From contig CAYHXN010000011.1 of assembly GCA_964360605.1 (NCBI GenBank), positions 1 to 19,722 of the forward strand: a stretch of 19,722 nucleotides of DNA. Direction: 5' to 3'. The notes beneath the pieces are model-generated. The model did not search any database, was not told where the DNA came from, and saw only the letters and a list, made by a program, of their open reading frames with translations. Numbering within the stretch: the first letter of the stretch is position 1; each line of letters opens with the position of its first letter. The DNA is from CAYHXN01 sp964360605. GTDB lineage: Bacteria; Patescibacteriota; Minisyncoccia; UBA6257; WO2-44-18. Positions 12,305 to 19,655 of this stretch are shown one piece after another. Both the position numbers and the translations under genes were made by a program.

Positions 12305-12646
12305 ATGTCCAGAAGTTCTAAAAAAGGCCCATACGTTGATCAGAAGCTAATGAAAAAAGTAGCTGGATTAAAGCCGGGCGATAAAAAAATTATTAAGACT
12401 TGGGCCCGAGGTTCGGAAATTGCGCCAGAGATGGTCGGCCACACGTTTGGGGTTCATAACGGCAAGAATTTTATTGAAGTTTTTATTAAAGAAGAAATGG
12501 TGGGACATCGTCTTGGTGAATTAGCGCCAACGCGAAAATTTACTAAACATGGAGGTAAAATGCAAAGAGAATTAGAAGCGTCTCAAGCCCAAGCCGCGGT
12601 TGAAAAAGCTAAGGCAGTACAAGCCGCTCCAGAAGGTAAAAAATAA
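12305..12646 (+). CDS. rpsS: 30S ribosomal protein S19 with Ala-rich tail
   Basis: The S19 core (MSRSSKKGPYVD through LGELAPTRKFTKHGG) is standard, at about 90 residues. The chain continues for about 22 residues rich in Ala, Lys and Gln (EASQAQAAVEKAKAVQAAPEGKK), a tail that would extend from the head of the small subunit near bridge B1a. It forms a complex with S13 in the head. Thirteen bases separate it from rplB. Confidence 0.97.
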   Translation: MSRSSKKGPYVDQKLMKKVAGLKPGDKKIIKTWARGSEIAPEMVGHTFGVHNGKNFIEVFIKEEMVGHRLGELAPTRKFTKHGGKMQRELEASQAQAAVEKAKAVQAAPEGKK

Positions 12647-12651
12647 ATTAT

Positions 12652-13149
12652 ATGAGTCAAGAAACAGTAAAGCTCAATAATTTAGATATTGCTCCTCGTA
12701 AGGTGCGCTTAATCGCGGGTACGTTACGTGGTTTGTCCGCTCAAGAAGCTCAAGCCCAGCTTTTATTGCGTCCCCAGCGTTCGGCTAAACCGCTTTTAAA
12801 ATTATTGCGTTCCGCTTTGGCGAATGCCGCGAACAAGAAAATAGACGGGAATCGGCTTTTTATCAGCGAGATTTTAGTTAATCAAGGACCGATGCTAAAG
12901 CGTTCTTTGCCGCGGGCTCAAGGACGAGCGACTCCAATTCAAAAGAAAATGAGCCACATAGTTTTAACTTTGAAAGAATCTACTCAACTATTAGTAAGCC
13001 GTTTTGTAATAAACCCTCCAGTTAAAAAAGAAAAGAAGAAAAAAGTCATTAAAGAGAAGAAGGTGAAATCTCAACAACAAAAGGAAAGAGGGCTTGCCCA
13101 AGAAAGGCCGGGATTCTTCAAGAGATTATTTAGGCGGAAGTCAGTTTAA
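12652..13149 (+). CDS. rplV: 50S ribosomal protein L22 with long basic tail
   Basis: The core at 1-112 has LDIAPRKVRLIAGTLRG, NAANKKIDGNRLFISEI and the tunnel hairpin MLKRSLPRAQGRATPIQKKMSHI. About 53 extra residues follow: a Lys-rich helix (KKEKKKKVIKEKKVKS), a Gln-rich linker and an amphipathic end GFFKRLFRRKSV. L22 lines the exit tunnel, and its tail would lie near the exit on the surface. Whether the end binds rRNA or membrane cannot be told from sequence. Five bases separate it from rpsS. Confidence 0.97.
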   Translation: MSQETVKLNNLDIAPRKVRLIAGTLRGLSAQEAQAQLLLRPQRSAKPLLKLLRSALANAANKKIDGNRLFISEILVNQGPMLKRSLPRAQGRATPIQKKMSHIVLTLKESTQLLVSRFVINPPVKKEKKKKVIKEKKVKSQQQKERGLAQERPGFFKRLFRRKSV

Positions 13150-13157
13150 ACAAACTC

Positions 13158-13832
13158 ATGGGACAAAAAATAAAACCGTATTCATTTCGTTTAGGAATTA
13201 CCAAAGGGTGGTCTTCTCGGTGGTTTTCGCCTAAAAACTATAAACAAGCCTTAGAGGAAGACCTTGTAATACGTACAATAATTAAAAACAAAATTTCTCC
13301 CGCGGGCATTGTTCGCGTTGATATTGAACGCGGTACGCACGGCGCTTTCCGCATTTTTATTAAAGCCGCTCGACCCGGTCTGATTATAGGCAGGGGAGGG
13401 AAGGGAATTGAGGAATTGTCTAAAGCAATTGAGCTTAAATTAATCAAACTATTTAAAGATAACAAACAACAAGCGCAAAAGTTTTCCTTGAGTTTAAACA
13501 TAGAAGAGTTAAGAAAAAATGAAATTGCGGCGCAGAATGTGGCTCAAAACGTTGCTTGGGATTTAGAGAAGCGTTTGCCGGCAAGAGGTACCATGAAGAA
13601 ACATATGGAATCAGTGATGCAAAACCGAGAGGTGCAAGGAGCGAAAATTCGTTTGTCCGGCCGAATTGACGGCGCGGAAATTTCTCGCCGTGAGTGGATT
13701 GCTAAGGGTAAACTTCCTTTACAGACTTTGCGCGCGGACATTGATTACGCGGAATCTACGGCTTTTTGCAATTACGGAACAGTCGGCGTAAAAGTATGGA
13801 TTTACAAAGGTGAAATATTTAACGAAAAGTAG
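13158..13832 (+). CDS. rpsC: 30S ribosomal protein S3
   Basis: The 224-residue protein begins MGQKIKPYSFRLGITKGWSSRWF. Its KH domain has GLIIGRGG (74-81), and the C-terminal domain includes GAKIRLSGRIDGAEISRREW and the LRADIDYA block. S3 sits at the mRNA entry channel and has helicase activity with S4 and S5. Length is in the usual range. The gene lies eight bases after rplV without a ribosome binding site. Confidence 0.98.
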   Translation: MGQKIKPYSFRLGITKGWSSRWFSPKNYKQALEEDLVIRTIIKNKISPAGIVRVDIERGTHGAFRIFIKAARPGLIIGRGGKGIEELSKAIELKLIKLFKDNKQQAQKFSLSLNIEELRKNEIAAQNVAQNVAWDLEKRLPARGTMKKHMESVMQNREVQGAKIRLSGRIDGAEISRREWIAKGKLPLQTLRADIDYAESTAFCNYGTVGVKVWIYKGEIFNEK

Positions 13833-13840
13833 AAAGTAAT

Positions 13841-14254
13841 ATGTTAGTTCCAAAAAAAGTAAAACATAGAAAATGGCAGAAGGGGAGGTCTATTCACCGG
13901 AAAGTTGAAACGCGAGGCGTTACTTTGGCCTTTGGTAGTTTTGGTTTAAAAGCGGAAACCCCCGCTTGGATTAATTCCCGCCAAATTGAAGCGGCTAGAA
14001 AAACAATCCGTAATTTCTTGAAGCGGGAAGGTAAACTTTGGATTCGCATCTTTCCGGACAAACCGATTACCAAGCGTCCTCCTGAAGTAACTATGGGTGG
14101 CGGAAAAGGCGGCGTTGACCACTATGTTTTTCCGGTTAGGCCAGGAAGAATTTTGTTTGAACTGGATGGTATTTCGTTAGAAATCGCTCGCGAAGCCTTC
14201 CGGCTTGCCGGACATAAGTTGCCAGTTAGAACAAGAATGGTTACAAAAGAATAA
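13841..14254 (+). CDS. rplP: 50S ribosomal protein L16
   Basis: The 137-residue protein begins MLVPKKVKHRKWQKG and has the central ETPAWINSRQIEAARKTI block, FPDKPITKRPPEVTMGGGKGG and the C-terminal AREAFRLAGHKLP. L16 positions the A- and P-site tRNAs in the large subunit. Length is standard. It follows rpsC by eight bases in the S10 operon order. Confidence 0.98.
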   Translation: MLVPKKVKHRKWQKGRSIHRKVETRGVTLAFGSFGLKAETPAWINSRQIEAARKTIRNFLKREGKLWIRIFPDKPITKRPPEVTMGGGKGGVDHYVFPVRPGRILFELDGISLEIAREAFRLAGHKLPVRTRMVTKE

Positions 14255-14268
14255 AGTTACAAAACCCC

Positions 14269-14463
14269 ATGAAATCTAAAGAATTAGAACAATTAAAAAC
14301 TCGGCCAGTAGAAGATCTAAAAAAAATGGCGCAAGAACACCGTGATAGGCTTTGGCAATTAAAATCTGATTTAGCGGCTGGTAAAGTTAAAAATGTTAAA
14401 GAAATTCACAAAGCAAAGCGAGACATCGCGCAAATTTTGACTATTTTGAATAATCAGTCATAA
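14269..14463 (+). CDS. rpmC: 50S ribosomal protein L29
   Basis: This 64-residue, two-helix protein has the L29 features ELEQLKTRPVEDLKKMAQEHRDRLWQLKSDLAAGKVKN and the second helix with AKRDIAQILTIL. It lies beside L23 at the tunnel exit. Size and position between rplP and rpsQ fit. The leader tacaaaacccc has no Shine-Dalgarno sequence. Confidence 0.97.
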   Translation: MKSKELEQLKTRPVEDLKKMAQEHRDRLWQLKSDLAAGKVKNVKEIHKAKRDIAQILTILNNQS

Positions 14464-14474
14464 TACACACACCC

Positions 14475-14720
14475 ATGGAACAAGCTAAAAACAAACGAAA
14501 AATTGAGGGAATCGTGGTTTCCGATAAAATGCAGAAGACCGCCGTGGTTGAAGTAACTAGAATGAAAAAACACCCCAAGTATTTAAAGTTTTACAAAGTG
14601 ACCCAAAGATTTAAAGCTCACAGCGAAAACAATGAATATAAGGTAGGAGACAAGGTAGTTATTGAAGAAACTAGACCAATGTCCAAAGAAAAACGGTGGA
14701 AGATTATTAGTAAAATGTAA
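14475..14720 (+). CDS. rpsQ: 30S ribosomal protein S17
   Basis: The 81-residue OB-fold protein has the S17 signature KIEGIVVSDKMQKTAVVEVTRMKKHPKY and VGDKVVIEETRPMSKEKRWKI. It binds the 5' domain of 16S rRNA early in assembly. It is the last gene of the S10-type block. The 61-base gap after it holds a copy of the dispersed GC-rich repeat, and no obvious terminator. Confidence 0.97.
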   Translation: MEQAKNKRKIEGIVVSDKMQKTAVVEVTRMKKHPKYLKFYKVTQRFKAHSENNEYKVGDKVVIEETRPMSKEKRWKIISKM

Positions 14721-14730
14721 AATGCGAGAC

Positions 14731-14756
14731 GCGACCACCGCCAAGGCGGGGCAAGC
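14731..14756 (+). repeat. Dispersed GC-rich repeat between rpsQ and rplN
   Basis: This 26-base block matches 2945-2970 at 24 positions, including the gcga flank. It is the only clear insertion in the otherwise tightly packed S10-spc block. It is half of a possible palindrome (accgccaaggcgggg), not a full terminator. Confidence 0.8.
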
Positions 14757-14781
14757 AAGCAATTAAACATTAAACAAACAC

Positions 14782-15150
14782 ATGATTCAAGAACGATCCA
14801 TATTAAAAGTAGCCGATAACGCCGGAGCTAAAACAATCCGGTGTTTTAGAGTTTTGGGAGGCAGTCGTAAACGTTACGCTCGTATCGGGGATGTTATTGT
14901 GGCTTCTGTTCAAGTAGCCGAGCCGCGTAAACAGGTTAAAAAGAAAGATATTGTAAGAGCGGTTATTGTCCGTCAGCGTCACCCGTTGCGTCGTGCTGAC
15001 GGCACCGCGGTTCGGTTTGATGAAAACGCGGCAGTATTAATTAACGATAAAAAAGAACCCATAGCTACCAGAATTTTCGGGCCCATACCCAGAGAAATAA
15101 AAGACAAAGGTTATGAAGCCATCTTTACGATGGCAGAAGAAATAGTATGA
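14782..15150 (+). CDS. rplN: 50S ribosomal protein L14
   Basis: The 122-residue protein is the canonical length and begins MIQERSILKVADNAGAKTI, with ARIGDVIVASV and the C-terminal IFGPIPREIKDKGYEAIFTMAEEIV. L14 sits at the subunit interface. It ends in TGA overlapping the rplX ATG by four bases, the only clear TGA stop among the genes here and a sign that TGA is not recoded. It opens the spc-type block. Confidence 0.98.
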   Translation: MIQERSILKVADNAGAKTIRCFRVLGGSRKRYARIGDVIVASVQVAEPRKQVKKKDIVRAVIVRQRHPLRRADGTAVRFDENAAVLINDKKEPIATRIFGPIPREIKDKGYEAIFTMAEEIV

Positions 15151-15452
15151 AAATACACAAAGGAGACACAGTTCAAATAATTTCTGGAAAAGACCGAGGC
15201 AAGTCTGGACAAGTATCGGGTGTTGATTATCAAAAAAACACTTTAATGGTGGCTGGGCTTAACGTTTTCAAAAAAAATCAGAAACCTAAAAAGAAAGGCG
15301 AGAAGGGGGAGGTGGTGAATATTTCCCGCCCCATTCGTCTTCCAAAAGTAATGTTGGTATGCCCGAATTGCAAAGAAGCATCTCGGGTTGGTTTTAAAAT
15401 AGAGGGAGAACAAAAAAGCCGTGTTTGTAAAAAATGTAAGGCAACTATTTAG
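15147..15452 (+). CDS. rplX: 50S ribosomal protein L24 with zinc-ribbon-type cysteines
   Basis: The 101-residue protein has the KOW motif KGDTVQIISGKDRGKSGQV and the segment KVMLVCPNCKEASRVGFK. Two CxxC pairs (Cys72/Cys75 and Cys94/Cys97) in the C-terminal half should bind zinc; many bacterial L24 proteins have lost them. L24 is a primary assembly starter for the large subunit. Overlap with rplN implies coupled translation. Confidence 0.97.
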   Translation: MKIHKGDTVQIISGKDRGKSGQVSGVDYQKNTLMVAGLNVFKKNQKPKKKGEKGEVVNISRPIRLPKVMLVCPNCKEASRVGFKIEGEQKSRVCKKCKATI

Positions 15453-15460
15453 ACTTTATT

Positions 15461-15973
15461 ATGACAACTACTAATAATATAAAAAAAATCTCAAAAATAG
15501 TGATAAACACGGGTATTGGCCGTATGACATCTATGCCTGATTTTGAAGGTAAAGTTTTGCCGGAAATTGTAAAAGACTTCGCCTCTATTACCGGACAAAA
15601 ACCGGCCACTTGTTTAGCTCGTCGATCTATCGCCGGCTTTAAAATTCGCCAAGGAATGGTAATTGGATTGAAATCAACTTTACGAAAAAAGATGATGGCT
15701 AGTTTCTTAAGCAAATTAGTTATGGTGGTTTTGCCGCGCGTTCGGGACTTTCGCGGTATTAGTTTACAAAACGTGGATGAGAACGGTAATTTGACAATAG
15801 GCGTAAAAGAGCACATTGTTTTTCCGGAAATCAATCCAGAGCACGCCAAGGTTTCTTTCGGTATTCAGGCCACCCTTGTTCCCAGAGATATCACAGACAG
15901 AAAGAAGGCAATTGAATTATACCAGTCGTTAGGAGTGCCGTTTAGTAAACAACAGACAACGAATAAAAAGTAA
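15461..15973 (+). CDS. rplE: 50S ribosomal protein L5, shortened at the N-terminus
   Basis: The 170-residue protein has the L5 core ISKIVINTGIGR, ITGQKPATCLARRSIAGFKIRQGMVIGLKSTLR, LPRVRDFRGI and IVFPEI. It binds 5S rRNA and the P-site tRNA elbow. It starts directly at the first beta strand: the roughly 20-residue N-terminal helix seen in E. coli (with its LMTEF-type sequence) is absent. There is no room for it in frame upstream because rplX ends eight bases before. A short Gln/Lys tail follows. Confidence 0.97.
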   Translation: MTTTNNIKKISKIVINTGIGRMTSMPDFEGKVLPEIVKDFASITGQKPATCLARRSIAGFKIRQGMVIGLKSTLRKKMMASFLSKLVMVVLPRVRDFRGISLQNVDENGNLTIGVKEHIVFPEINPEHAKVSFGIQATLVPRDITDRKKAIELYQSLGVPFSKQQTTNKK

Positions 15974-15978
15974 AATAT

Positions 15979-16164
15979 ATGCCTAAATTATCTACTATCG
16001 TAAGAGCCAAAAAGAAACCGAAATTTTCTTCTAGAGTTGTTCGGCGCTGTTTTCGTTGCGGCCGCAAAGCCGGTTATATTCGGGATTTTGGTCTTTGCCG
16101 GATTTGCTTCCGAGAGCTTGCTAGTCGTGGCGAAATACCGGGAGTAAGAAAATCAAGTTGGTAA
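15979..16164 (+). CDS. rpsN: 30S ribosomal protein S14, zinc-binding type
   Basis: This 61-residue protein is the short zinc form: CFRCGRKAGYIRDFGLCRICF holds the two CxxC pairs, in place of the 100-residue zinc-free form. It belongs to the head of the small subunit. It lies five bases after rplE, in standard spc order. Confidence 0.97.
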   Translation: MPKLSTIVRAKKKPKFSSRVVRRCFRCGRKAGYIRDFGLCRICFRELASRGEIPGVRKSSW

Positions 16165-16174
16165 TTCAATTACT

Positions 16175-16558
16175 ATGTATATAGATTTATTGATTAAAAT
16201 TAAAAACGCGCAGAAAGCCCGAAAAGAATCCATTAAGTTGCCGTATTCCAATATGGATTTAGCGGTGGCGGAAATTTTGGCAAAAGGAAAATTTATTGGC
16301 GCGGTAGAAAAGAAGGGGCGCATGCCTAAGAGAATTCTAGAAGTTACACTGCGTTACGACGCGAATGGCGTAGGCGCCATAGAGGGCATAAAATTAATCA
16401 GCAAGCCGTCCCGCCGGATTTACGCCGGTTATCAAGATTTAAGAAAAGTACGTCAAGGGTACGGCACGGGAATTATTTCTACGTCTAAAGGACTAATGAC
16501 TTTAGGTGAGGCTCGTAGGGCGAAAGTCGGCGGAGTGCTTTTGTTTGAAATTTGGTAA
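16175..16558 (+). CDS. rpsH: 30S ribosomal protein S8
   Basis: The 127-residue protein has IKNAQKARKESIKLPYSNM at the N-terminus and the C-terminal GTGIISTSKGLMTLGEARRAKVGGVLLFEIW. S8 organises the central domain of 16S rRNA and, in E. coli, represses the spc operon through an rplE-linked RNA site; I did not find a clear copy of that site. Length is normal. Confidence 0.98.
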   Translation: MYIDLLIKIKNAQKARKESIKLPYSNMDLAVAEILAKGKFIGAVEKKGRMPKRILEVTLRYDANGVGAIEGIKLISKPSRRIYAGYQDLRKVRQGYGTGIISTSKGLMTLGEARRAKVGGVLLFEIW

Positions 16559-16565
16559 CAATAAT

Positions 16566-17117
16566 ATGAGCAAGCTAGCTAAAAAACCAATAATCATTCC
16601 GGAAGGCGTTGAAGTAAAGAACGCTGACGGCTTAATTCAAATAAAGGGCAAGCAAGGCACGATTAATTTGAATACTCTTTCATTCTTGTCCGTTGAAATT
16701 AAAGATAAAGAAATGATGGTTAAATCTACCGGCAGTCACAAACAAGCCCGCGCTAACTGGGGGACAATGGCTTCGCTTTTAAAAAACGCTATTCAAGGAG
16801 TAACTGAAGGATACAGTAAGATTTTAGAAGTGGCTGGGGTTGGTTTTCGTGCTAATATGGAAGGTAACTCACTAATATTAACTGTTGGTTTCACTCATCC
16901 TGTTAAATATAATCCTCCGGAGGGCGTTAAAATCACCGTTGATAAGATTGGTATCACTGTTTCTGGCATTAATAAAGAATTAGTGGGATTAGCGGCTTCC
17001 CAAATCCGCAAGGTTAGACCGCCAGAACCGTATCAAGGTAAAGGCATTCACTATAAGGGCGAGCAAGTTCGCCGCAAGGAAGGTAAGAAAGTAGCGGGCA
17101 CCGGAACGGCGTCTTAA
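16566..17117 (+). CDS. rplF: 50S ribosomal protein L6
   Basis: The 183-residue protein begins MSKLAKKPIIIPEGVEV and has two repeats of the L6 fold, with NAIQGVTEGYSKILEVAGVGFRA and the C-terminal RKVRPPEPYQGKGIHYKGEQVRRKEGKK. It lies near the sarcin-ricin loop and factor-binding site. The ATG at 16566 is chosen; the longer in-frame reading from 16506 overlaps rpsH and adds non-L6 residues. Confidence 0.98.
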   Translation: MSKLAKKPIIIPEGVEVKNADGLIQIKGKQGTINLNTLSFLSVEIKDKEMMVKSTGSHKQARANWGTMASLLKNAIQGVTEGYSKILEVAGVGFRANMEGNSLILTVGFTHPVKYNPPEGVKITVDKIGITVSGINKELVGLAASQIRKVRPPEPYQGKGIHYKGEQVRRKEGKKVAGTGTAS

Positions 17118-17121
17118 AATT

Positions 17122-17478
17122 ATGAAACCATTTGCTAAAAGAAGCTTAAATAGAAACTTTAGGAAAAAGCGCAGTCGCGGCGCTATTTTTGGCACGGCAG
17201 AAAAGCCGCGCTTGAGTGTTTTCCGAAGCAATAAATATACCTACGCTCAACTGATTGATGATAGTTCCGGAAAAACTTTAGTTTCCGGATCTACCCGAGC
17301 TATTGCCGGCATAACCAAAGGCAAGACTAATCAAGCAAAAGCCCTTGGCAAAACAATCGCGGAAAAAGCAAAAGAGACTGGTTTAAAAAACGCTGTTTTT
17401 CATCGCGGAGCTTATAAGTTCCATGGTCGCGTAAAAGCGGTAGCCGAAGGCGCCCGAGAATCGGGACTAAAGATTTAA
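17122..17478 (+). CDS. rplR: 50S ribosomal protein L18
   Basis: The 118-residue protein has KPRLSVFRSNKYTYAQLIDDSSGKTLVSGST and the C-terminal FHRGAYKFHGRVKAVAEGARESGLKI. With L5 it binds 5S rRNA. It lies four bases after rplF and four before rpsE, and the N-terminus is Arg/Lys-rich as usual. Confidence 0.98.
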   Translation: MKPFAKRSLNRNFRKKRSRGAIFGTAEKPRLSVFRSNKYTYAQLIDDSSGKTLVSGSTRAIAGITKGKTNQAKALGKTIAEKAKETGLKNAVFHRGAYKFHGRVKAVAEGARESGLKI

Positions 17479-17482
17479 TTTT

Positions 17483-17977
17483 ATGATTCCTAATAATAGA
17501 GGTAGAGGTTTTAATAGGGGTCCAAGACGGCCGCAAGAGCCCAGTGAGTTTAAAGAAAAAACTCTTGATTTGCGTCGTGTTACTCGCGTAGTCGCGGGAG
17601 GTAAGCGTATGCGTTTTCGCGCCACTCTGGCGATTGGCGATGAAAAGGGAAGAATCGGTATCGGCATTGGAAAAGGCGCCGACGTTGCTTTGGCTATCGC
17701 GAAAGCAAAAACAGCGGCCAAAAAAAATCTTACTACCATTAACTTAGTAGGCCGTACCATTCCCCACGAAGTAGAGGCGAAATTTAGCGCGGCTCGCGTT
17801 AAACTAAAACCAGCTAAAGAAGGTCACGGTTTGCGTGCCGGCGGTTCCGTTCGCATTGTTTTACTTTTATCCGGAATCAAGGATATTACCGCTAAGTGCT
17901 TGGGCCGCACTCCGAATAAACTTACTAATGCCTTAGCGACTTTGGCAGCGTTACAGAAATTAAGGAGTAAAAAATAA
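17483..17977 (+). CDS. rpsE: 30S ribosomal protein S5
   Basis: The 164-residue protein has a Gly/Arg-rich start (NNRGRGFNRGPRRPQEP), then VTRVVAGGKRMRFRATLAIGD, GIGKGADVALAIAKAKTAAKKNL and GHGLRAGGSVR. S5 acts in decoding fidelity and, with S3 and S4, at the mRNA entry. The next gene is rplO after five bases: rpmD (L30), which usually lies here, is missing. Confidence 0.98.
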   Translation: MIPNNRGRGFNRGPRRPQEPSEFKEKTLDLRRVTRVVAGGKRMRFRATLAIGDEKGRIGIGIGKGADVALAIAKAKTAAKKNLTTINLVGRTIPHEVEAKFSAARVKLKPAKEGHGLRAGGSVRIVLLLSGIKDITAKCLGRTPNKLTNALATLAALQKLRSKK

Positions 17978-17982
17978 AAACC

Positions 17983-18375
17983 ATGCAATTACACCAATTA
18001 AAACCAAGGCATCGCCAATATCCAAAAACGCGCGTTGGACGCGGCGGTAAGCGTGGCACGACTTCCGGCAGGGGACAGAAGGGTCAAAAATCCCGTTCCG
18101 GACACCGGATTCGTCCCGCAGAACGAGATTATATCCAGCGCTTGCCGAAACTTCGCGGCTATAAAAACCGATCTGATAAGCAGGCGCGAATTATTAATGT
18201 TCAAGATTTAGAAAAAAGAGTTGAAGGAAATACTGTTGACCGAGCTACCTTACCCCACGTTGATAAGATTTTAGGAAGTGGGGAGGTTAAAAAAGCCTTA
18301 ACCGTTAAGGGCTTCAAAGTTTCTGAATCAGCAAGAAAAAAAATAGAAGCTGCCGGCGGAACAATAAGCAACTAA
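17983..18375 (+). CDS. rplO: 50S ribosomal protein L15, compact form
   Basis: The 130-residue protein begins MQLHQLKP and has RVGRGGKRGTTSGRGQKGQKSRSG and the C-terminal KGFKVSESARKKIEAAGGTIS. Between these, IRPAERDYIQRLPKLRGY replaces the usual FEGGQMPL-type loop, which accounts for the shorter length (about 144 in E. coli). I recall this form from Parcubacteria-like genomes. L15 contacts 23S rRNA and normally L30's neighbourhood. It is followed by secY after eight bases. Confidence 0.97.
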   Translation: MQLHQLKPRHRQYPKTRVGRGGKRGTTSGRGQKGQKSRSGHRIRPAERDYIQRLPKLRGYKNRSDKQARIINVQDLEKRVEGNTVDRATLPHVDKILGSGEVKKALTVKGFKVSESARKKIEAAGGTISN

Positions 18376-18383
18376 ACTGCTAT

Positions 18384-19655
18384 ATGTTTAAGTTTTTACA
18401 AATTTTCAAAATTCCCGACCTTAGGAAAAAAGTAATTTTTATTGCTCTTTGGCTGATCGCCTTTCGAATTTTAGCCGCTATTCCTGTACCGGGGATTGAT
18501 TCCCTCCGGTTGCAGTCTTTATTAGACTCTAACCAGCTCTTCGGTTTTTTTAACCTTTTTTCCGGTGGCGGATTAGAAAATCTTTCTATCGTAATGTTGG
18601 GCGTGGGTCCGTATATTACCGCGAGTATTATTATGCAACTTTTAACGATGATATTCCCATCTTTGAAAGCTTATTATTACGAAGAAGGAGAAGCAGGACG
18701 AGCAAAATTTAGCCGTATTACTAAGTATTTGACAGTACCGTTAGCCGCTTTACAAGGGTATGGATTTTTAAATCTTTTAATGAGCCAACAAGTATTGGGT
18801 CCGTTGACTCTTAGCCAAATGTTGCAAAACGTTCTCATTATTACCACCGGTTCGCTGATTATGACGTGGATTGGCGATATGATTACCGAACAAAAATTAG
18901 GCAACGGAGTGTCTTTTATTATCTTTGCCGGTATCGTTTCCGGATTACCAATTATTGTTAGAAACATTATTACTGGCTATGCTCCGGAAAATTTACCTAC
19001 CTATTTGGCTTATGTAATTCTGGCGGCAATAGTCATTGCTGGAGTAGTTTTTGTTAACGAAGGAGAGCGCAAAATTCCGGTTTCTTATACAAAACGGATT
19101 CGCGGCAACCGAATGTACGGCGGTAGCATGAGTTATTTACCGCTGAAGGTTAATCAAGCCGGAGTTATTCCAATTATTTTCGCGGTTTCCATTTTACTTT
19201 TTCCTCAATTTATCGCCCAAATTTCCGCCGTTGCTTCCCCGGGATTTTCCATAGTCCTTCAGGAATTTGTAAATAAAATTATAAACAACCTTTATATTTA
19301 CGCGGCTATTTATTTCTTTTTGGTTTTCGTTTTTACTTATTTTTACACTTCTGTTACTTTTGACCCGCAGGAAATCTCCAAAAATCTTCAGCGAAGCGGC
19401 GGCTTTATTCCGGGTATCCGTCCTGGCGAGCCATCCGGCGACTTTTTGAAAAAAGTAACCGGCCGGATAACTCTTTTCGGCGCCATCTTTTTAGGATTGA
19501 TTGCCGTGTTGCCGACTTTGACTCAGATTTTGACTGGCGTTCAAACCCTGACTATCGGTGGCACCGCGCTGTTAATTGTGGTTTCCGTAGCGTTGGAAAC
19601 AATGAAACAAGTTGATTCACAGTTAGCGATTCGCGAATACGACACGGTTCGGTAG
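18384..19655 (+). CDS. secY: Preprotein translocase subunit SecY
   Basis: The 423-residue protein has the ten-helix SecY layout. The plug region AAIPVPGID (31-39) is followed by the second helix GVGPYITASIIMQLL (73-87), and VNEGERKIPVSYTKR marks the cytosolic loop before helix six. The C-terminus EYDTVR is a little shorter than in E. coli. SecY forms the channel for secreted and membrane proteins, including the ceramidase-like protein and the membrane proteins here. It ends the cluster in the normal spc order. The 67 bases after it hold no gene I can call; the next gene lies outside the window. Confidence 0.98.
   Translation: MFKFLQIFKIPDLRKKVIFIALWLIAFRILAAIPVPGIDSLRLQSLLDSNQLFGFFNLFSGGGLENLSIVMLGVGPYITASIIMQLLTMIFPSLKAYYYEEGEAGRAKFSRITKYLTVPLAALQGYGFLNLLMSQQVLGPLTLSQMLQNVLIITTGSLIMTWIGDMITEQKLGNGVSFIIFAGIVSGLPIIVRNIITGYAPENLPTYLAYVILAAIVIAGVVFVNEGERKIPVSYTKRIRGNRMYGGSMSYLPLKVNQAGVIPIIFAVSILLFPQFIAQISAVASPGFSIVLQEFVNKIINNLYIYAAIYFFLVFVFTYFYTSVTFDPQEISKNLQRSGGFIPGIRPGEPSGDFLKKVTGRITLFGAIFLGLIAVLPTLTQILTGVQTLTIGGTALLIVVSVALETMKQVDSQLAIREYDTVR

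Noticed and set aside
15140..15160. Reassigned TGA (Gly) as in Gracilibacteria
   Set aside because: TGA ends rplN at the usual 122 residues with an ATGA overlap to rplX, as expected with the standard code.
16506..16565. Longer N-terminus for L6
   Set aside because: It overlaps rpsH and adds residues not found in L6; the ATG at 16566 gives the standard start.
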